Shown here one piece after another: positions 29,901 to 39,046 of a stretch of DNA of 64,000 nt (its first letter is position 1; every line of letters begins with the position of its first letter). The notes beneath the pieces are model-generated. The model ran no database searches, had not been told where the DNA came from, and was given only the letters and a program-made list of their open reading frames with translations. Position numbers and translations under genes: made by a program. Source of the stretch: Acinetobacter larvae (GTDB lineage Bacteria; Pseudomonadota; Gammaproteobacteria; Pseudomonadales; Moraxellaceae); NCBI RefSeq assembly GCF_001704115.1, contig NZ_CP016895.1:2604001-2668000 (forward strand), written 5' to 3'.

Positions 29901-30516
29901 ACCAACATCACCGACTAATCCAAGTACTACACCGACTTTACCAGTTACACCACCGATTACGGGTGGTAGCGTGACGGTTGGCACGACACCAACATCACCG
30001 ACTAATCCAAGCACCACACCAACATCGCCGACCAATCCAAGTACGACGCCGACTTTGCCTGTCACACCACCGATTACTGGCGGTAGCGTGACGGTTGGCA
30101 CGACCCCAACATCGCCAACCAATCCAAGCACCACACCAACAACAAATCCACCTGTAAATTTTGATCAACCCATTCAAAATTTGCAAAATAGTCAGAATCA
30201 ACTACATGGGCGCATGCAGCAATTTAATGAGCAAATTCAACAAGCCTTACAACAACAAGATCAAAAAATTAATCAAGTCAAACGTAGAGCCAATGCAGGT
30301 ATTGCGGCAGCAATGGCATTAGAGAGTGCACCTTATGTTGCAGGTAAATACACCTATGCTGTCGCAGGTGCTCATCATGCTGGTGAGAATGCTATCGGTA
30401 TAACCATTCGGAAAACGGCAGAAAATGGGCGTTGGTCACTGACAGGAGGGATTGCAGCAGCAACAGAAGGATCGCCAAGTGTTCGTATTGGAATCAGCGG
30501 TATTATTGGTGATTAG
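26956..30516 (+). CDS. trimeric autotransporter (YadA anchor) with Thr/Pro-rich repeat passenger
   Basis: 1186 residues from the ATG at 26956 (ACAGG upstream). A long basic N-terminus precedes a hydrophobic run and the cleavage site TAYA (about residue 51), resembling the extended signals of autotransporters. Residues ~52-125 are Pro/Ser/Thr/Asn-rich. Residues ~126-1064 are about 30 repeats of a 29-residue unit. A short Gln-rich coiled-coil segment follows ([19 protein letters not shown]). The YadA anchor starts at [19 protein letters not shown] (about residue 1108), four beta strands ending GISGIIGD. Such anchors trimerise and insert in the outer membrane through BAM. No YadA head, neck or FxG repeats were seen. 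The C-terminus lacks the usual terminal aromatic. Role inferred: surface adhesion or spacer. Confidence 0.88.
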   Translation: MSNNIYGRCSTKVDSAISHATTKTSIRLKKNNLLRTLIATGFMCVGPTAYAQLLSTPIASASTQSPNNNASTLGLNLGLGANPTPTPETPIVSTPVLGLNLGAPSSPPSSSSPSIPSTIPNRSPSTTPTSPTNPSTTPTLPVTPPITGGSVTGGTTPTSPTNPSTTPTLLVTPPITGGSVTVGTTPTSPTNPSTTPTLPVTPPITGGSVTVGTTPTSPTNPVTTPTLPVTPPITGGSVTVGTTPTSPTNPSTTPTLPVTPPITGGSVTVSTTPTSPTNPSTTPTLPVTPPITGGSVTVGTTPTSPTNPSTTPTLPVTPPITSGSVTVGTTPTSPTNPVTTPTLPVTPPITGGSVTVGTTPTSPTNPVTTPTSPTNPSTTPASPTNPVTTPTLPVTPPITGGSVTGGTTPTSPTNPSTTPTSPTNPVTTPTLPVTPPISGGSVTVGTTPTSPTNPSTTPTSPTNPVTTPTLPVTPPITGGSATVGTTPTSPTNPSTTPTLPVTPPISGGSVTVGTTPTSPTNPSTTPTLPVTPSITGGSVTVGTTPTSPTNPVTTPTLPVTPPITGDSVTVGTTPTSPTNPSTTPTLPVTPPITGGSVTVGTTPTSPTNPVTTPTLPVTPPITGGSVTVGTTPTSPTNPSTTPTLPVTPPITGGSATVGTTPTSPTNPSTTPTSPTLPVTPPITGGSVTVGTTPTSPTNPSTTPTLPVTPPITGGSVTVGTTPTSPTNPSTTPTLPVTPPITGGSVTVGTTPTSPTNPSTTPTLPVPPPITGGSVTVGTTPTSPTNPSTTPTSPVTPPITGGSVTVGTTPTSPTNPSTTPTLPVTPPITGGSVTVGTTPTSPTNPSTTPTLPVTPPISGGSVTVGTTPTSPTNPSTTPTLPVTPPITGGSVTVGTTPTSPTNPSTTPTLPVTPPITGGSVTVGTTPTSPTNPSTTPTLPVTPPITGGSVTVGTTPTSPTNPSTTPTLPVTPPITGGSVTVGTTPTSPTNPSTTPTLPVTPPITGGSVTVGTTPTSPTNPSTTPTSPTNPSTTPTLPVTPPITGGSVTVGTTPTSPTNPSTTPTTNPPVNFDQPIQNLQNSQNQLHGRMQQFNEQIQQALQQQDQKINQVKRRANAGIAAAMALESAPYVAGKYTYAVAGAHHAGENAIGITIRKTAENGRWSLTGGIAAATEGSPSVRIGISGIIGD
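27331..30150 (+). repeat. about 30 tandem copies of an 87-bp coding minisatellite
   Basis: The 29-residue unit contains the motif [14 protein letters not shown] followed by [13 protein letters not shown]. Most units are exactly 87 bp apart (for instance near 29521 and 29608). Variants are limited: [30 protein letters not shown], and insertions of a 10-residue sub-module ([10 protein letters not shown] or [10 protein letters not shown]) near 28050-28130, 28190, 28310 and 30010. Synonymous differences between copies are frequent, while the last copies are nearly identical, which suggests recent expansion there. Confidence 0.95.
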
Positions 30517-30608
30517 TTGAGGAAAATCGATGCCTCATGAGGTCAACAGAAATTAAGCAAAAAATAGAATGAAGTTAGAATGCTCGATCTTTAATCTATT
30601 TAAAAATA

Positions 30609-30636
30609 CGACAAGCAATCTTTTGATCGCTTGTCG
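30609..30636 (-). terminator. hairpin terminator after aqpZ
   Basis: CGACAAGC pairs with GCTTGTCG (12-base loop) 25 bp after the aqpZ stop; on the minus strand it is followed by TATTTTTA. It lies between the convergent adhesin and aqpZ genes and may serve both. Confidence 0.65.
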
Positions 30637-30660
30637 TCCTATTCGTCTTATCACGATATT

Positions 30661-31350
30661 TTATTTTTCACTTGGTGCAATAATACGGTAAATCAATGCG
30701 CCAATAATTGCACCAATAATCGGTGCAACCCAGAATAACCACAGTTGCCCCATGGCTGCTGTCTCTGCAAATAATGCAACCGCCGTGCTTCGCGCAGGGT
30801 TAACAGATGTATTGGTCACAGGAATACTAATTAAGTGAATTAATGTTAAAGCTAAACCAATTGCAATGGGTGCAAATCCAGCAGGTGCACGGCGATCAGT
30901 CGACCCCATAATCACAATTAAGAAAAATGCTGTGAGTATAATTTCAATCAGTAATGCAGAGAATAATGAATAATGCCCTGGAGACAATTCACCAAAGCCA
31001 TTACTTGCAAAACCCGCAACGCCGGCAAAACCATCTTGCCCCTGTACAATTATAAATAAAAGCGCAGCAGCCAAACTACCACCCAATACTTGTACAACAA
31101 TATACGGAATTAATTCTTTTAGATTAAACCGCCCACCCACAAATAATCCAATAGATACAGCGGGGTTAAAATGCCCACCAGATATGTGCCCAAATGCATA
31201 AGCGCCAGTAAGAACAGTTAGACCGAATGCTAAGGCAACGCCGGCGAAACCAATTCCCAATTCAGGATATGCCGCAGCAAAAATAGCACTACCACACCCA
31301 CCAAACACCAACCAAAAAGTTCCCAAGAACTCTGCTAGTAACTTTTTCAT
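30661..31350 (-). CDS. aqpZ: aquaporin Z
   Basis: 229 residues with six membrane helices and two half-helices carrying the NPA boxes: FNPAVS near residue 62 and VNPARS near residue 184. The N-terminus [26 protein letters not shown] is typical of AqpZ. The selectivity-filter Arg follows the second NPA. It is a water channel of the inner membrane and lacks the extra loops of glycerol facilitators. Stands alone. Confidence 0.96.
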   Translation of the reverse strand: MKKLLAEFLGTFWLVFGGCGSAIFAAAYPELGIGFAGVALAFGLTVLTGAYAFGHISGGHFNPAVSIGLFVGGRFNLKELIPYIVVQVLGGSLAAALLFIIVQGQDGFAGVAGFASNGFGELSPGHYSLFSALLIEIILTAFFLIVIMGSTDRRAPAGFAPIAIGLALTLIHLISIPVTNTSVNPARSTAVALFAETAAMGQLWLFWVAPIIGAIIGALIYRIIAPSEK

Positions 31351-31858
31351 TTGTTTTATCTCTCACTGTTGGCCAGTTTCTTAAACAAGAAAGACCGCCT
31401 AAAAAAATTGTGAATCATTTATAAATTCTGAAAAAAGCAAATAACATCAACAGAAGAATTTTACCGTTTGCTTTACTTAGGCAATATAAACACTTTTGAG
31501 AATAATGCAAAATTCATCACACTTTTTAAGTTTTAAGGTGAAATAAATCGCTGTTTTAGATTGGTATTTAAAAATGACTGAAAAGTTCTCTTTTCATTAT
31601 GTTTATCTTAGTTTTGGAATTTTTGCAGCGGTCACCACGCTTCATATGACAGTTTACGCGCATTTAAAACATTACCTAGAGAGTGCTTATGTGTATGTGG
31701 GAAATGCTTTGCGGGGAATGCTTTGCAGAAAAAAATCTGTAGTGCTGATATGCCGTACCAAGCCAGTCACCATAATGACTGGCTTGGCACCTCTGGCATG
31801 ATCTGAGTCTATTGTCAGAAATAACGATGCTTAAAAATAGCGATCTTCAGAATAAGTT
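31351..31858. other. 508-bp intergenic region with a strong hairpin
   Basis: No convincing gene. The notable element is a perfect 12-bp inverted repeat CCAAGCCAGTCA at 31758-31769 and its complement at 31776-31787 with a CCATAA loop, flanked by TGCC and GGCA. It lies 70 bp beyond the ampG stop and could terminate ampG, although no T-run follows. A 75-codon plus-strand frame over this region (31574-31801) crosses the hairpin and is unlikely to be a gene. Confidence 0.6.
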
Positions 31859-34090
31859 TTAAGATGATGTGCCTTCACCACGTTCTTTTAACAATCGTGC
31901 TACCCAGAGTACCAAGAAAATAATCGGTACCCCCATCAGTGCAGTCATCGTAAAGAAGCCAGAATAGCCCAAATTACTAACGATTGTGCCTGAATAACCC
32001 GAAATTGCTTTGGGGAATAATAGCATCAGTGAACTAAAAATCGCATATTGCATCGCGGTAAAAGAGATGCTGGTTAAGCTTGATAGGAATGCAATAAATA
32101 CCGCCCCAGCCAAACCAGACGCCATATTGTCAAAAACAATACCCAACACAAGCCAGACTTTACTATAAGGGACAATGACTTTACCGCTTAGTTTTACGGT
32201 ATCTGCTTGTTGTGTATCTATTGCTTGGAATCCCAATAAGGCAATACGCTGCTTAGGTTGATCACCATTCAGTTGATGGACAGGATGCTGGGTTTTTAAT
32301 TGGTAGGCTTGATCGGCAATGGTATAATGTGCAACCACCACGAGCTGATCGAGTTCTGCCAAGGTTGGACCTGGAACAACCATATTATAATTGATATTTT
32401 GTAGTGCCTGTTTACGCTCTGGCAACTGCGCCGCAGTGCCATTATTCTCCAGCTGCGCAACATTTGCATGATCTGTTTTAGCAAGAATAGGCGCTTTTTT
32501 CGGGAGCTGAATTTCGACCTTGTCTAATACGGCTTCTGCGGGTAAGTTCACCACACGACCACGAATGCTGACATCTTTGAGCAATTGATTTTGATAGAGT
32601 TTGTCATCGCCACCAATGGCATATAGCAAAAGCTCTGGCTTCTGTTCACCTTGATAGCGCGGCATTTTTACATCCAGACTCAGGGCTTGGCTAAAGCCTT
32701 CAGGTCTAGAACGAATTTTTAAAACATCTGCTGCCGCAAAACTAGATTGAGGGATGTCAATATTCCAACTGCCGACTTCATTGGGCATCACCTGAAATGT
32801 TCGTGAACCCAGCTGTAATTCTACTGCGTTCATCTGTGCGCCAGATTTCACCAAACCTACAAAAATTAAATTGGTAGTACACGCCACAATGGCGCCCACT
32901 AACATCATTTTCATAATATTGTATTTTTGTGCCAGAATCCCACCGATAAAACCACCGATGATCACAAAAATAACCGCGACGAATTTATTAAACCACGCGA
33001 TCTCTTCTTTATCGAAGTTGAGATCTAGATAAAATAAATTTGCCATTACCCCAGCAACTACATCAGAAATACGATAAAAGCCAATTAATAATAAAATGGC
33101 CAGTGCGACTTTTACCCCATAGCGTTTAAAGAAATCTAATAATGGATTGACCCATGTATCAAACACTATTTTTTGATTAATAATACCCGTCTCAATGAAT
33201 ACCCAGACCGCAGCAGCAGTGGTTGCAATAGCACCAACAAAACGGAGTACCTGTAAGACGAACTTTAAAATTGGATCGGTGACCATTAAATAGCTATTTA
33301 AGATACCGATCATATAAAACGCTGCAATAAAAACAACAGTAGAGCCGATAAATAAAGCAAAGAGCTGTAAATAATCTCCACTGCTATAACGATCATCTTT
33401 ACGTACAACTTTAGGTTCAGAGATAAGTAAAGTCGTTGCAACTCCTATACACATTAATGCCGCAATAGCCAAATAGGTTGTTTGCCAAGCACTATAAATA
33501 TAATTACCCGCAGCCGTACCCAATGATGCCGCCAGCAACAACCCACCCAGTTGGGTTATAATCGTTGCAATCCGATAACCCGCATTATAAGTTGAAGCGA
33601 GAACAGTCTGTAAATTGGGATCTTGGCTTAACTCAATACGATAAGCATCGACAATAATATCTTGTGTCGCAGAAGAAAAACCTAAGAAGACCGCAGACAG
33701 AGCCATAAAAACAACATTCGGCACAGTACCAAAGCTAAATAAATTTGGGCTTGGATCGATACTCGACATCAAACAAATGGCAGAGATGACCAATAACTGT
33801 GAGAGCAATAACCAGCTACGGCGCCGTCCCATTTTTGCGGTTAGATAGGGAATAGGTAATTTATCAATCAAGGGCGCCCAGATAAATTTAAAGGCATAAG
33901 CCAAAGATGCCCATGAAAACATGGTAATCGTACTAAGCTCTACCCCTGCTTCTTTTAACCAAAAAGACAAAGTCCCAAAAATTAAAAATATGGGCAATCC
34001 AGAAGAAAAGCCCAAAAAAAGCATAATAATTGCGCGTCGATCCAAAAAAGCTTTGAACGCCGCCGCCATGCCAGTTGTCTGAGTGGTCAT
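31859..34090 (-). CDS. ampG: AmpG-family muropeptide permease with large soluble insertion
   Basis: 743 residues, against 491 in E. coli AmpG. The N-terminal MFS part is typical: FLGFSSGLPIFLIFGTLSFWLKEAGV, the loop GRRRSWLLLSQ and the segment SATQDIIVDAYRIEL. AmpG imports anhydromuropeptides from the periplasm for cell-wall recycling, which affects AmpC induction where AmpR exists. About residues 412-640 are hydrophilic, beta-rich and not membrane-spanning; they interrupt the helices before the last ones (KVWLVLGIVFDNMASGLAGAVFIAFLSSL). An ATG with AAGG upstream sets the start. Divergent from the Lon-type protease gene. Confidence 0.9.
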   Translation of the reverse strand: MTTQTTGMAAAFKAFLDRRAIIMLFLGFSSGLPIFLIFGTLSFWLKEAGVELSTITMFSWASLAYAFKFIWAPLIDKLPIPYLTAKMGRRRSWLLLSQLLVISAICLMSSIDPSPNLFSFGTVPNVVFMALSAVFLGFSSATQDIIVDAYRIELSQDPNLQTVLASTYNAGYRIATIITQLGGLLLAASLGTAAGNYIYSAWQTTYLAIAALMCIGVATTLLISEPKVVRKDDRYSSGDYLQLFALFIGSTVVFIAAFYMIGILNSYLMVTDPILKFVLQVLRFVGAIATTAAAVWVFIETGIINQKIVFDTWVNPLLDFFKRYGVKVALAILLLIGFYRISDVVAGVMANLFYLDLNFDKEEIAWFNKFVAVIFVIIGGFIGGILAQKYNIMKMMLVGAIVACTTNLIFVGLVKSGAQMNAVELQLGSRTFQVMPNEVGSWNIDIPQSSFAAADVLKIRSRPEGFSQALSLDVKMPRYQGEQKPELLLYAIGGDDKLYQNQLLKDVSIRGRVVNLPAEAVLDKVEIQLPKKAPILAKTDHANVAQLENNGTAAQLPERKQALQNINYNMVVPGPTLAELDQLVVVAHYTIADQAYQLKTQHPVHQLNGDQPKQRIALLGFQAIDTQQADTVKLSGKVIVPYSKVWLVLGIVFDNMASGLAGAVFIAFLSSLTSISFTAMQYAIFSSLMLLFPKAISGYSGTIVSNLGYSGFFTMTALMGVPIIFLVLWVARLLKERGEGTSS

Positions 34091-34270
34091 AACCTTATTG
34101 TTGTCTAGCCAAAGAAATAGTCACTATTCAACCTTTAAATGCATAGAGTTTCAATATTTTTATCCTTTTAGTTTTGTATTTTCGAGATTTGTCGGCATTT
34201 CGCTTGTATTTTCTGTCAAACCTGTTTAGCTTTAACTTTTCAGCCCCCTCCTTTGTTTTGGACTTTACTA

Positions 34271-36916
34271 GTGACACAACAACACGAAAAACCGCATGCC
34301 AAGCTTTCCACGCTCAGCAAACCGCTTTTAGATGCCAATAATAATAGTTATCCCACCATATTTGAGCAAAGCCATTTACAAGAAACTTTAGAACACACCC
34401 GACTTAGTGCCAAAGAGCTGACGCATACGCCTGACATTACACAGATTCCGTCTTCTACTCGCCGTCTTCACCCACTGAATAACTTCCTCGGTCAAGATCG
34501 CGCCAAGGCTTCTGTCGAAGCAGGAATTGCATTGCCATATTCTGGCTACAACATTTTTGCCGTCGGAACCGCTGGGCTCGGTAAACGCACCATGATTAAG
34601 CGTTTACTGCAACAACACGCCAAATTAATGCCCACTCCAGATGAATGGGTATACGTCAATAACTTTAAAAATCCACGCCTTCCCATTGCACTCCGCTTTC
34701 CTGCTGGTCAAGCCCTGAAGTTTCAAAATCAACTCCATCAGAACTGGCACAGCATTATCAAGCAACTGGAACGCCGTTTTAGCGCAGAGACTTATCACAA
34801 CCGCATTGAACGTATTCGTCAAGAAACCGGTTTAGAACAACAACATGCACTGGTTGAACTCACACATGAGGGTGAATTACTCGATCTAAAACTGGTCAAT
34901 CGTAATGATGAACATCGCTTTGTTCCCATACAACGGGTAGAAGGTGAAATCATCGAGTTAGACCAAGAGCAAATCAATGCGCTCGATAGCCAACAACGTG
35001 CTGAAATTGCGTCTAATATTCGCTATATGGACAAGAAACTACAGCGTCTTGGCTTAGAGCTGGGTAATCTTGAGGACAACGCACGCGATCAGGTCAGTTT
35101 ATTAAACCGTGACATCGCCAAACAAGTGGTCACCCCGCGTATTCAGCAATTGATTGAAAAACACAAAGAGGTCAAAGGCTTAGAGGCTTATCTCAAGGCT
35201 TATCTGCAAGATATCATCGATCAGGTTGAACTGATTTTAGAACAAGAAGAAGATGATTTGGTTGCAGGGAGTTTTAATCGTATTCCCATTCGCTATCAAG
35301 CCAATGTCGTGGTCAATCACAAACCCAATAGTGGTGCACCCGTGTTGTTTGATGATTTTCCAACCCACTACAACTTATTGGGGCATGTCGAACAATTTAC
35401 CCACAATGGCACCATTAGCACAGACTTTACCCTAATTCGCCCAGGTGCATTACACCGTGCCAATGGCGGTTTTTTATTGCTGGAAGCCGAACAACTATTA
35501 GAACAGCCTTATGCCTGGCAAGGTTTAAAACGAGCCCTCAAGTCAGGACAATTAAAATTATCCTCATTAGAGCATATGCTGACTTTAACTGGCAGTATTT
35601 CCATTGAACCAGAGCCCATTCCCTTACAGCTCAAGGTCGTGCTCTTGGCTGAACCTGAAATTTATTATGAAATTTTAGAGCTTGAACCAGAGCTCGGCAG
35701 TGTCTTTAAAATCCGTGCTGATTTTACCGATACCCTGCCGCGAAATAGCAGCAATGAATTGGCTTATATGCAACTGATTGCAGACTATGTTCAGCAAGAT
35801 AAACTCTTGCCCTTTGATCGTAGTGCATTGAGCGCATTATTAACCGATTCCAGTCGTCAAGCAGAAGATCAAAGTTCACTTTCCTTACACGCCTTAACCC
35901 TTGGCGATTTAATCCGTGAATCTCATCACCATGCCATGCAAACAGGCAAGAAAATGGTGACTGCAGAGCAGGTCAACACGGCGCTCAAACATCGTCAATA
36001 TCGCTTAGGCTATTTAAGAGAATTGTACTGGCAGGATTTATCGCGTGGCACGCAACTGATCGAAACACGTGGTCATCGTTTGGGGCAAATTAACGCGCTA
36101 TCTGTCATCCACTATGCCGATGTCGAATTTGGTTTGCCCTCACGTCTCACGGCGTCGGTTTATCAAGGGGGCGGTGATATTCTCGATATCGAACGCAGTG
36201 TTGAGCTCGGGGGCTCTTTGCATGCCAAAGGTGTTTTATTGATGGCAAGCTTCCTCAAAGCTCATTTTGGTCGCGCACAAATTTTACATTTCTCCGCAGC
36301 ATTGGCCTTTGAACAAAGCTATGGTCAAGTCGATGGTGACAGTGCCACTGTGGCAGAACTATCCGCACTGATTTCTGCCATTAGCCAACTCCCGATTGAT
36401 CAATCTTGGGCAATTACAGGCTCGATGAACCAGCTTGGACAAGTACAGCCAATTGGTGGGGTAAATGCCAAAATCGAGGGTTTCTTTGATGCCTGTAAAT
36501 TACAAGGTTTGACAGGACAACAGGGCGTGATTATTCCGAGACAAAATATGCAACATCTCATGTTGCGTCCAGATGTCATAGAAGCCGTTGAAAATACAAA
36601 ATTTCATATTCACGCCATCGAAACCATCGACCAAGCTTTAGAAATCCTAATGGCACGCCCCGTGGGACAGTTGGATAAAAAAGGTCGCTATAGCAAAGGT
36701 TCAATTTATGCAGCAGTCATGTCACAGCTTGAATATTGGCAAGCGATTGAAGATGGTGCCGAAATTGAAGAAGTGCCAGCCAAAAAGCTAAAAAAGAAAA
36801 GTAAAAAGAGCAAAAAAGAAGACAAAGAAAATACTGAAGCGACCGCAGATAGTGTTGAACTGTGTCAGCATCATCAACCACTCAAAAAGCGGAAAAAACT
36901 AAAAAAGTTGAAATAG
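34271..36916 (+). CDS. Lon-type ATP-dependent protease (YcbZ/LonB-like)
   Basis: 881 residues from the GTG at 34271; a TTG at 34253 is the other candidate and no ATG occurs early in the frame. The P-loop AVGTAGLGKRT lies near residue 99. A long coiled-coil insertion follows, and the AAA part resumes with HRANGGFLLLEAEQLL. The Lon-type dyad is Ser691 (DGDSAT) and Lys734 (GGVNAKIEGF), 43 residues apart as in E. coli Lon. Family members of this layout (YcbZ) are putative Lon-like proteases without defined substrates. An unusual Lys-rich tail (from about residue 838 to the end KKRKKLKKLK) could bind nucleic acid; that is inference. Confidence 0.9.
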   Translation: MTQQHEKPHAKLSTLSKPLLDANNNSYPTIFEQSHLQETLEHTRLSAKELTHTPDITQIPSSTRRLHPLNNFLGQDRAKASVEAGIALPYSGYNIFAVGTAGLGKRTMIKRLLQQHAKLMPTPDEWVYVNNFKNPRLPIALRFPAGQALKFQNQLHQNWHSIIKQLERRFSAETYHNRIERIRQETGLEQQHALVELTHEGELLDLKLVNRNDEHRFVPIQRVEGEIIELDQEQINALDSQQRAEIASNIRYMDKKLQRLGLELGNLEDNARDQVSLLNRDIAKQVVTPRIQQLIEKHKEVKGLEAYLKAYLQDIIDQVELILEQEEDDLVAGSFNRIPIRYQANVVVNHKPNSGAPVLFDDFPTHYNLLGHVEQFTHNGTISTDFTLIRPGALHRANGGFLLLEAEQLLEQPYAWQGLKRALKSGQLKLSSLEHMLTLTGSISIEPEPIPLQLKVVLLAEPEIYYEILELEPELGSVFKIRADFTDTLPRNSSNELAYMQLIADYVQQDKLLPFDRSALSALLTDSSRQAEDQSSLSLHALTLGDLIRESHHHAMQTGKKMVTAEQVNTALKHRQYRLGYLRELYWQDLSRGTQLIETRGHRLGQINALSVIHYADVEFGLPSRLTASVYQGGGDILDIERSVELGGSLHAKGVLLMASFLKAHFGRAQILHFSAALAFEQSYGQVDGDSATVAELSALISAISQLPIDQSWAITGSMNQLGQVQPIGGVNAKIEGFFDACKLQGLTGQQGVIIPRQNMQHLMLRPDVIEAVENTKFHIHAIETIDQALEILMARPVGQLDKKGRYSKGSIYAAVMSQLEYWQAIEDGAEIEEVPAKKLKKKSKKSKKEDKENTEATADSVELCQHHQPLKKRKKLKKLK

Positions 36917-36944
36917 CGCTATAAGATCTCAAAAATGTTCCAGC

Positions 36945-36990
36945 ATTTTCGCCCCTTATCATCGCATCATCTGCGTTATAGGGGGCGAAA
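36945..36990. terminator. bidirectional terminator
   Basis: TTTTCGCCCC at 36945-36954 pairs with GGGGCGAAAA at 36981-36990; a small CGCA/TGCG hairpin lies in the loop. It separates the convergent Lon-type and ilvA genes. Confidence 0.8.
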
Positions 36991-37008
36991 AAGGGCGTAA
37001 AGTAGCAT

Positions 37009-38259
37009 TTAAATCTCTTCTTTACGCACAATATAATCTTCTAATTGCATTGCTTGCAGCATCGCATCAAGATCAGTCGCACTCTTCAATTCGATATCTA
37101 CACTCACAGCACTGTCCTTAGCGCGGCTATTGGCAGCAAAGCGTTCATGCCGTAACTCATAAATATTGCCCCCCTGCTCGGCAATAATCGCGGTTAAACG
37201 CGCCAAAGCCCCAGGATGATCACTCAAATCCACTCTTAAGCGGATTAAGCGTCCACTACGCGTCAAATGTCGTTGTAAAACAGAGACCATAACACGTGTA
37301 TCGATATTCCCCCCAGACAATACCACGCCGACCTGATGCCCTAAAAACAACTCTGGGCGTGCCATAATGGCGGCAATACCCGCAGCACCCGCACCTTCAC
37401 AAACTGTTTTTTCGATGTTCAATAACAGTGCAATGGCTTCTTCTATCATGTCTTCATTGACCACCACAATCTCATCCACCAAATCGGCAACGACAGCAGC
37501 CGTTAAATGACCCGGCTGACTCACAGCAATCCCCTCAGCAACAGTGGAGCCATGTGGCGAAGGCAGTTTATAGTCAAATACCTGTTGTGCCATACTCGGA
37601 TAGACTGCCGACTGCACCCCAATGACTTGAATGTTGGGATTGATTGCCTTGGCTGCAATTGCAATACCCGAGATTAATCCGCCCCCACCAATCGGCACCA
37701 ATAAAATATCTAAATTGGCAACACTGGCTAACATTTCAATGGCAACCGTACCTTGCCCGGCGATAACTGCCGCATCATCAAAAGGATGAACGATGGTTAA
37801 ATGTTCCTGCGCAGCCAATTGCTGCATTTTAGCGGCTGCTTCAGCAAAATCTTGCCCATGCAAAATGACCCGTGCGCCATATTCACGTACACGTTGGATC
37901 TTCACTTGTGGTGTTTGTGTGGGCATGACAATCGTTGCAGCCACGCCTGTACGTTGAGCGTGATAAGCCACACCTTGTGCATGATTTCCAGCTGATGCTG
38001 CAATTACGCCACGTTGGCTTTCTTGTTGGGACAATGACAATAATTTATTCAATGCACCACGCTCTTTAAAGGATGCGGTAAATTGCAGATTTTCAAATTT
38101 CAACCAAATCGTTGCACCGAGTTTTTTCGACAAGGTCTCTGATAATACACACGGTGTATTGACGATCAGCCCTTGCAAACGGTGTTGTGCTGCTTGAATC
38201 TGTTCAAATGTAGGTGCGGCAGTGGGATAAGCGACTGTGGGCGAGGCATGCTGAGACAT
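37009..38259 (-). CDS. ilvA: threonine ammonia-lyase (dehydratase) with C-terminal ACT-like domain
   Basis: 416 residues from the ATG at 38259, chosen for AGGAT eight bases upstream; the ATG at 38295 would add 12 residues. PLP lysine is in ASFKERGA (Lys65), and the phosphate-binding GGGGLISG loop and AAGNHAQG motif are present. A single C-terminal ACT-type domain begins near RLIRLRVDLSDHPGALARL. That size and single regulatory domain fit the shorter TdcB/IlvA-type enzyme that deaminates threonine to 2-oxobutanoate for isoleucine synthesis. The assignment to biosynthetic or catabolic use cannot be decided from sequence. Confidence 0.9.
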   Translation of the reverse strand: MSQHASPTVAYPTAAPTFEQIQAAQHRLQGLIVNTPCVLSETLSKKLGATIWLKFENLQFTASFKERGALNKLLSLSQQESQRGVIAASAGNHAQGVAYHAQRTGVAATIVMPTQTPQVKIQRVREYGARVILHGQDFAEAAAKMQQLAAQEHLTIVHPFDDAAVIAGQGTVAIEMLASVANLDILLVPIGGGGLISGIAIAAKAINPNIQVIGVQSAVYPSMAQQVFDYKLPSPHGSTVAEGIAVSQPGHLTAAVVADLVDEIVVVNEDMIEEAIALLLNIEKTVCEGAGAAGIAAIMARPELFLGHQVGVVLSGGNIDTRVMVSVLQRHLTRSGRLIRLRVDLSDHPGALARLTAIIAEQGGNIYELRHERFAANSRAKDSAVSVDIELKSATDLDAMLQAMQLEDYIVRKEEI

Positions 38260-38330
38260 TTCTGCGAATCCTATCTTTGCAAAAGCATTGTTCATGATGA
38301 GAGCTTATAGTTTATTTTTTCTGAAACAAA

Positions 38331-38356
38331 AAAACGAGCACTTCTGTGCTCGTTTT
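38331..38356 (-). terminator. intrinsic terminator of grxD
   Basis: AAAACGAGCAC pairs perfectly with GTGCTCGTTTT across a TTCT loop, followed on the minus strand by Ts. It lies between grxD and the ilvA start. Confidence 0.88.
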
Positions 38357-38427
38357 ACAATTCTCGTTTTATAATTACAGCATATTTAGGCAATCGCCCC
38401 TAGCTTTCAGCGTCTGCTACTCAGCTT

Positions 38428-38769
38428 TTAAGCATCTGGTGCTGGGCTATATTGTTCAATTAATGGCTTAAGCTCACCGTTTTGGAACATTTCCAATACG
38501 ATGTCGCTCCCACCGATCAACTCACCATTCACCCAAAGTTGCGGGAAAGTCGGCCAATTGGCAATTTGGGGAAGTGTAGCGCGAATATCTGGATTTTCGA
38601 GAATATTGACATAAGCAAATGGGCGACCAATTTGGCTTAGCGCTTCAACTGCCCGTGCAGAGAATCCGCATTGTGGAAATTGTGGCGTACCTTTCATATA
38701 CAGTAATACAGCATGTTTAGCAATTTGATCACGTATTAACGCTTCAGTATCACGTGCTTGTTCAGTCAT
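38428..38769 (-). CDS. grxD: monothiol glutaredoxin Grx4
   Basis: 113 residues with the monothiol active site CGFS at residues 34-37 and the glutathione-binding WPTFPQLWVNGELIGGSDI segment near residues 71-89. Monothiol glutaredoxins of this class bind a [2Fe-2S] cluster with glutathione and deliver or store Fe-S clusters together with BolA-type proteins. It is monocistronic and ends at a strong terminator. ATG start at 38769 fits the family length. Confidence 0.96.
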   Translation of the reverse strand: MTEQARDTEALIRDQIAKHAVLLYMKGTPQFPQCGFSARAVEALSQIGRPFAYVNILENPDIRATLPQIANWPTFPQLWVNGELIGGSDIVLEMFQNGELKPLIEQYSPAPDA

Positions 38770-39046
38770 TGATCAATCCTCAACTAATCTAGCCAGCATT
38801 ATACCTAAAACTGAGCAAAACAATAGACTTGTCATTTGCCACAATTTTATTTCAGTTTGTTTTTGCCAACCAGTACACATAAAAACCATGCTTTATTCTA
38901 AAATTTAAAGCCTTAATAACTTGTATTAGATCAAGCTTTTCCGTTCATACTGCTGTACACCTTTTATTTTCTCTGGAGTCTTTCCATTTCATAGAATTTT
39001 TGCTTATATAGTTTTTTCCCTATTCAATCGATTTGATGAGTTAATT

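Noticed and set aside
27009..30134. 1041-codon open frame on the minus strand opposite the adhesin
   Set aside because: It is open only because the 87-bp repeats contain no complementary stops; its product is a mirror repeat ([10 protein letters not shown]), with no ribosome site or signal, and the plus-strand frame has a signal peptide and a YadA anchor.
27331..30150. Regular repeats considered as a CRISPR array
   Set aside because: Repeats are directly tandem, coding, and without spacers.
31574..31801. 75-codon plus-strand frame
   Set aside because: Crosses the strong hairpin, has no clear ribosome site and no family resemblance.
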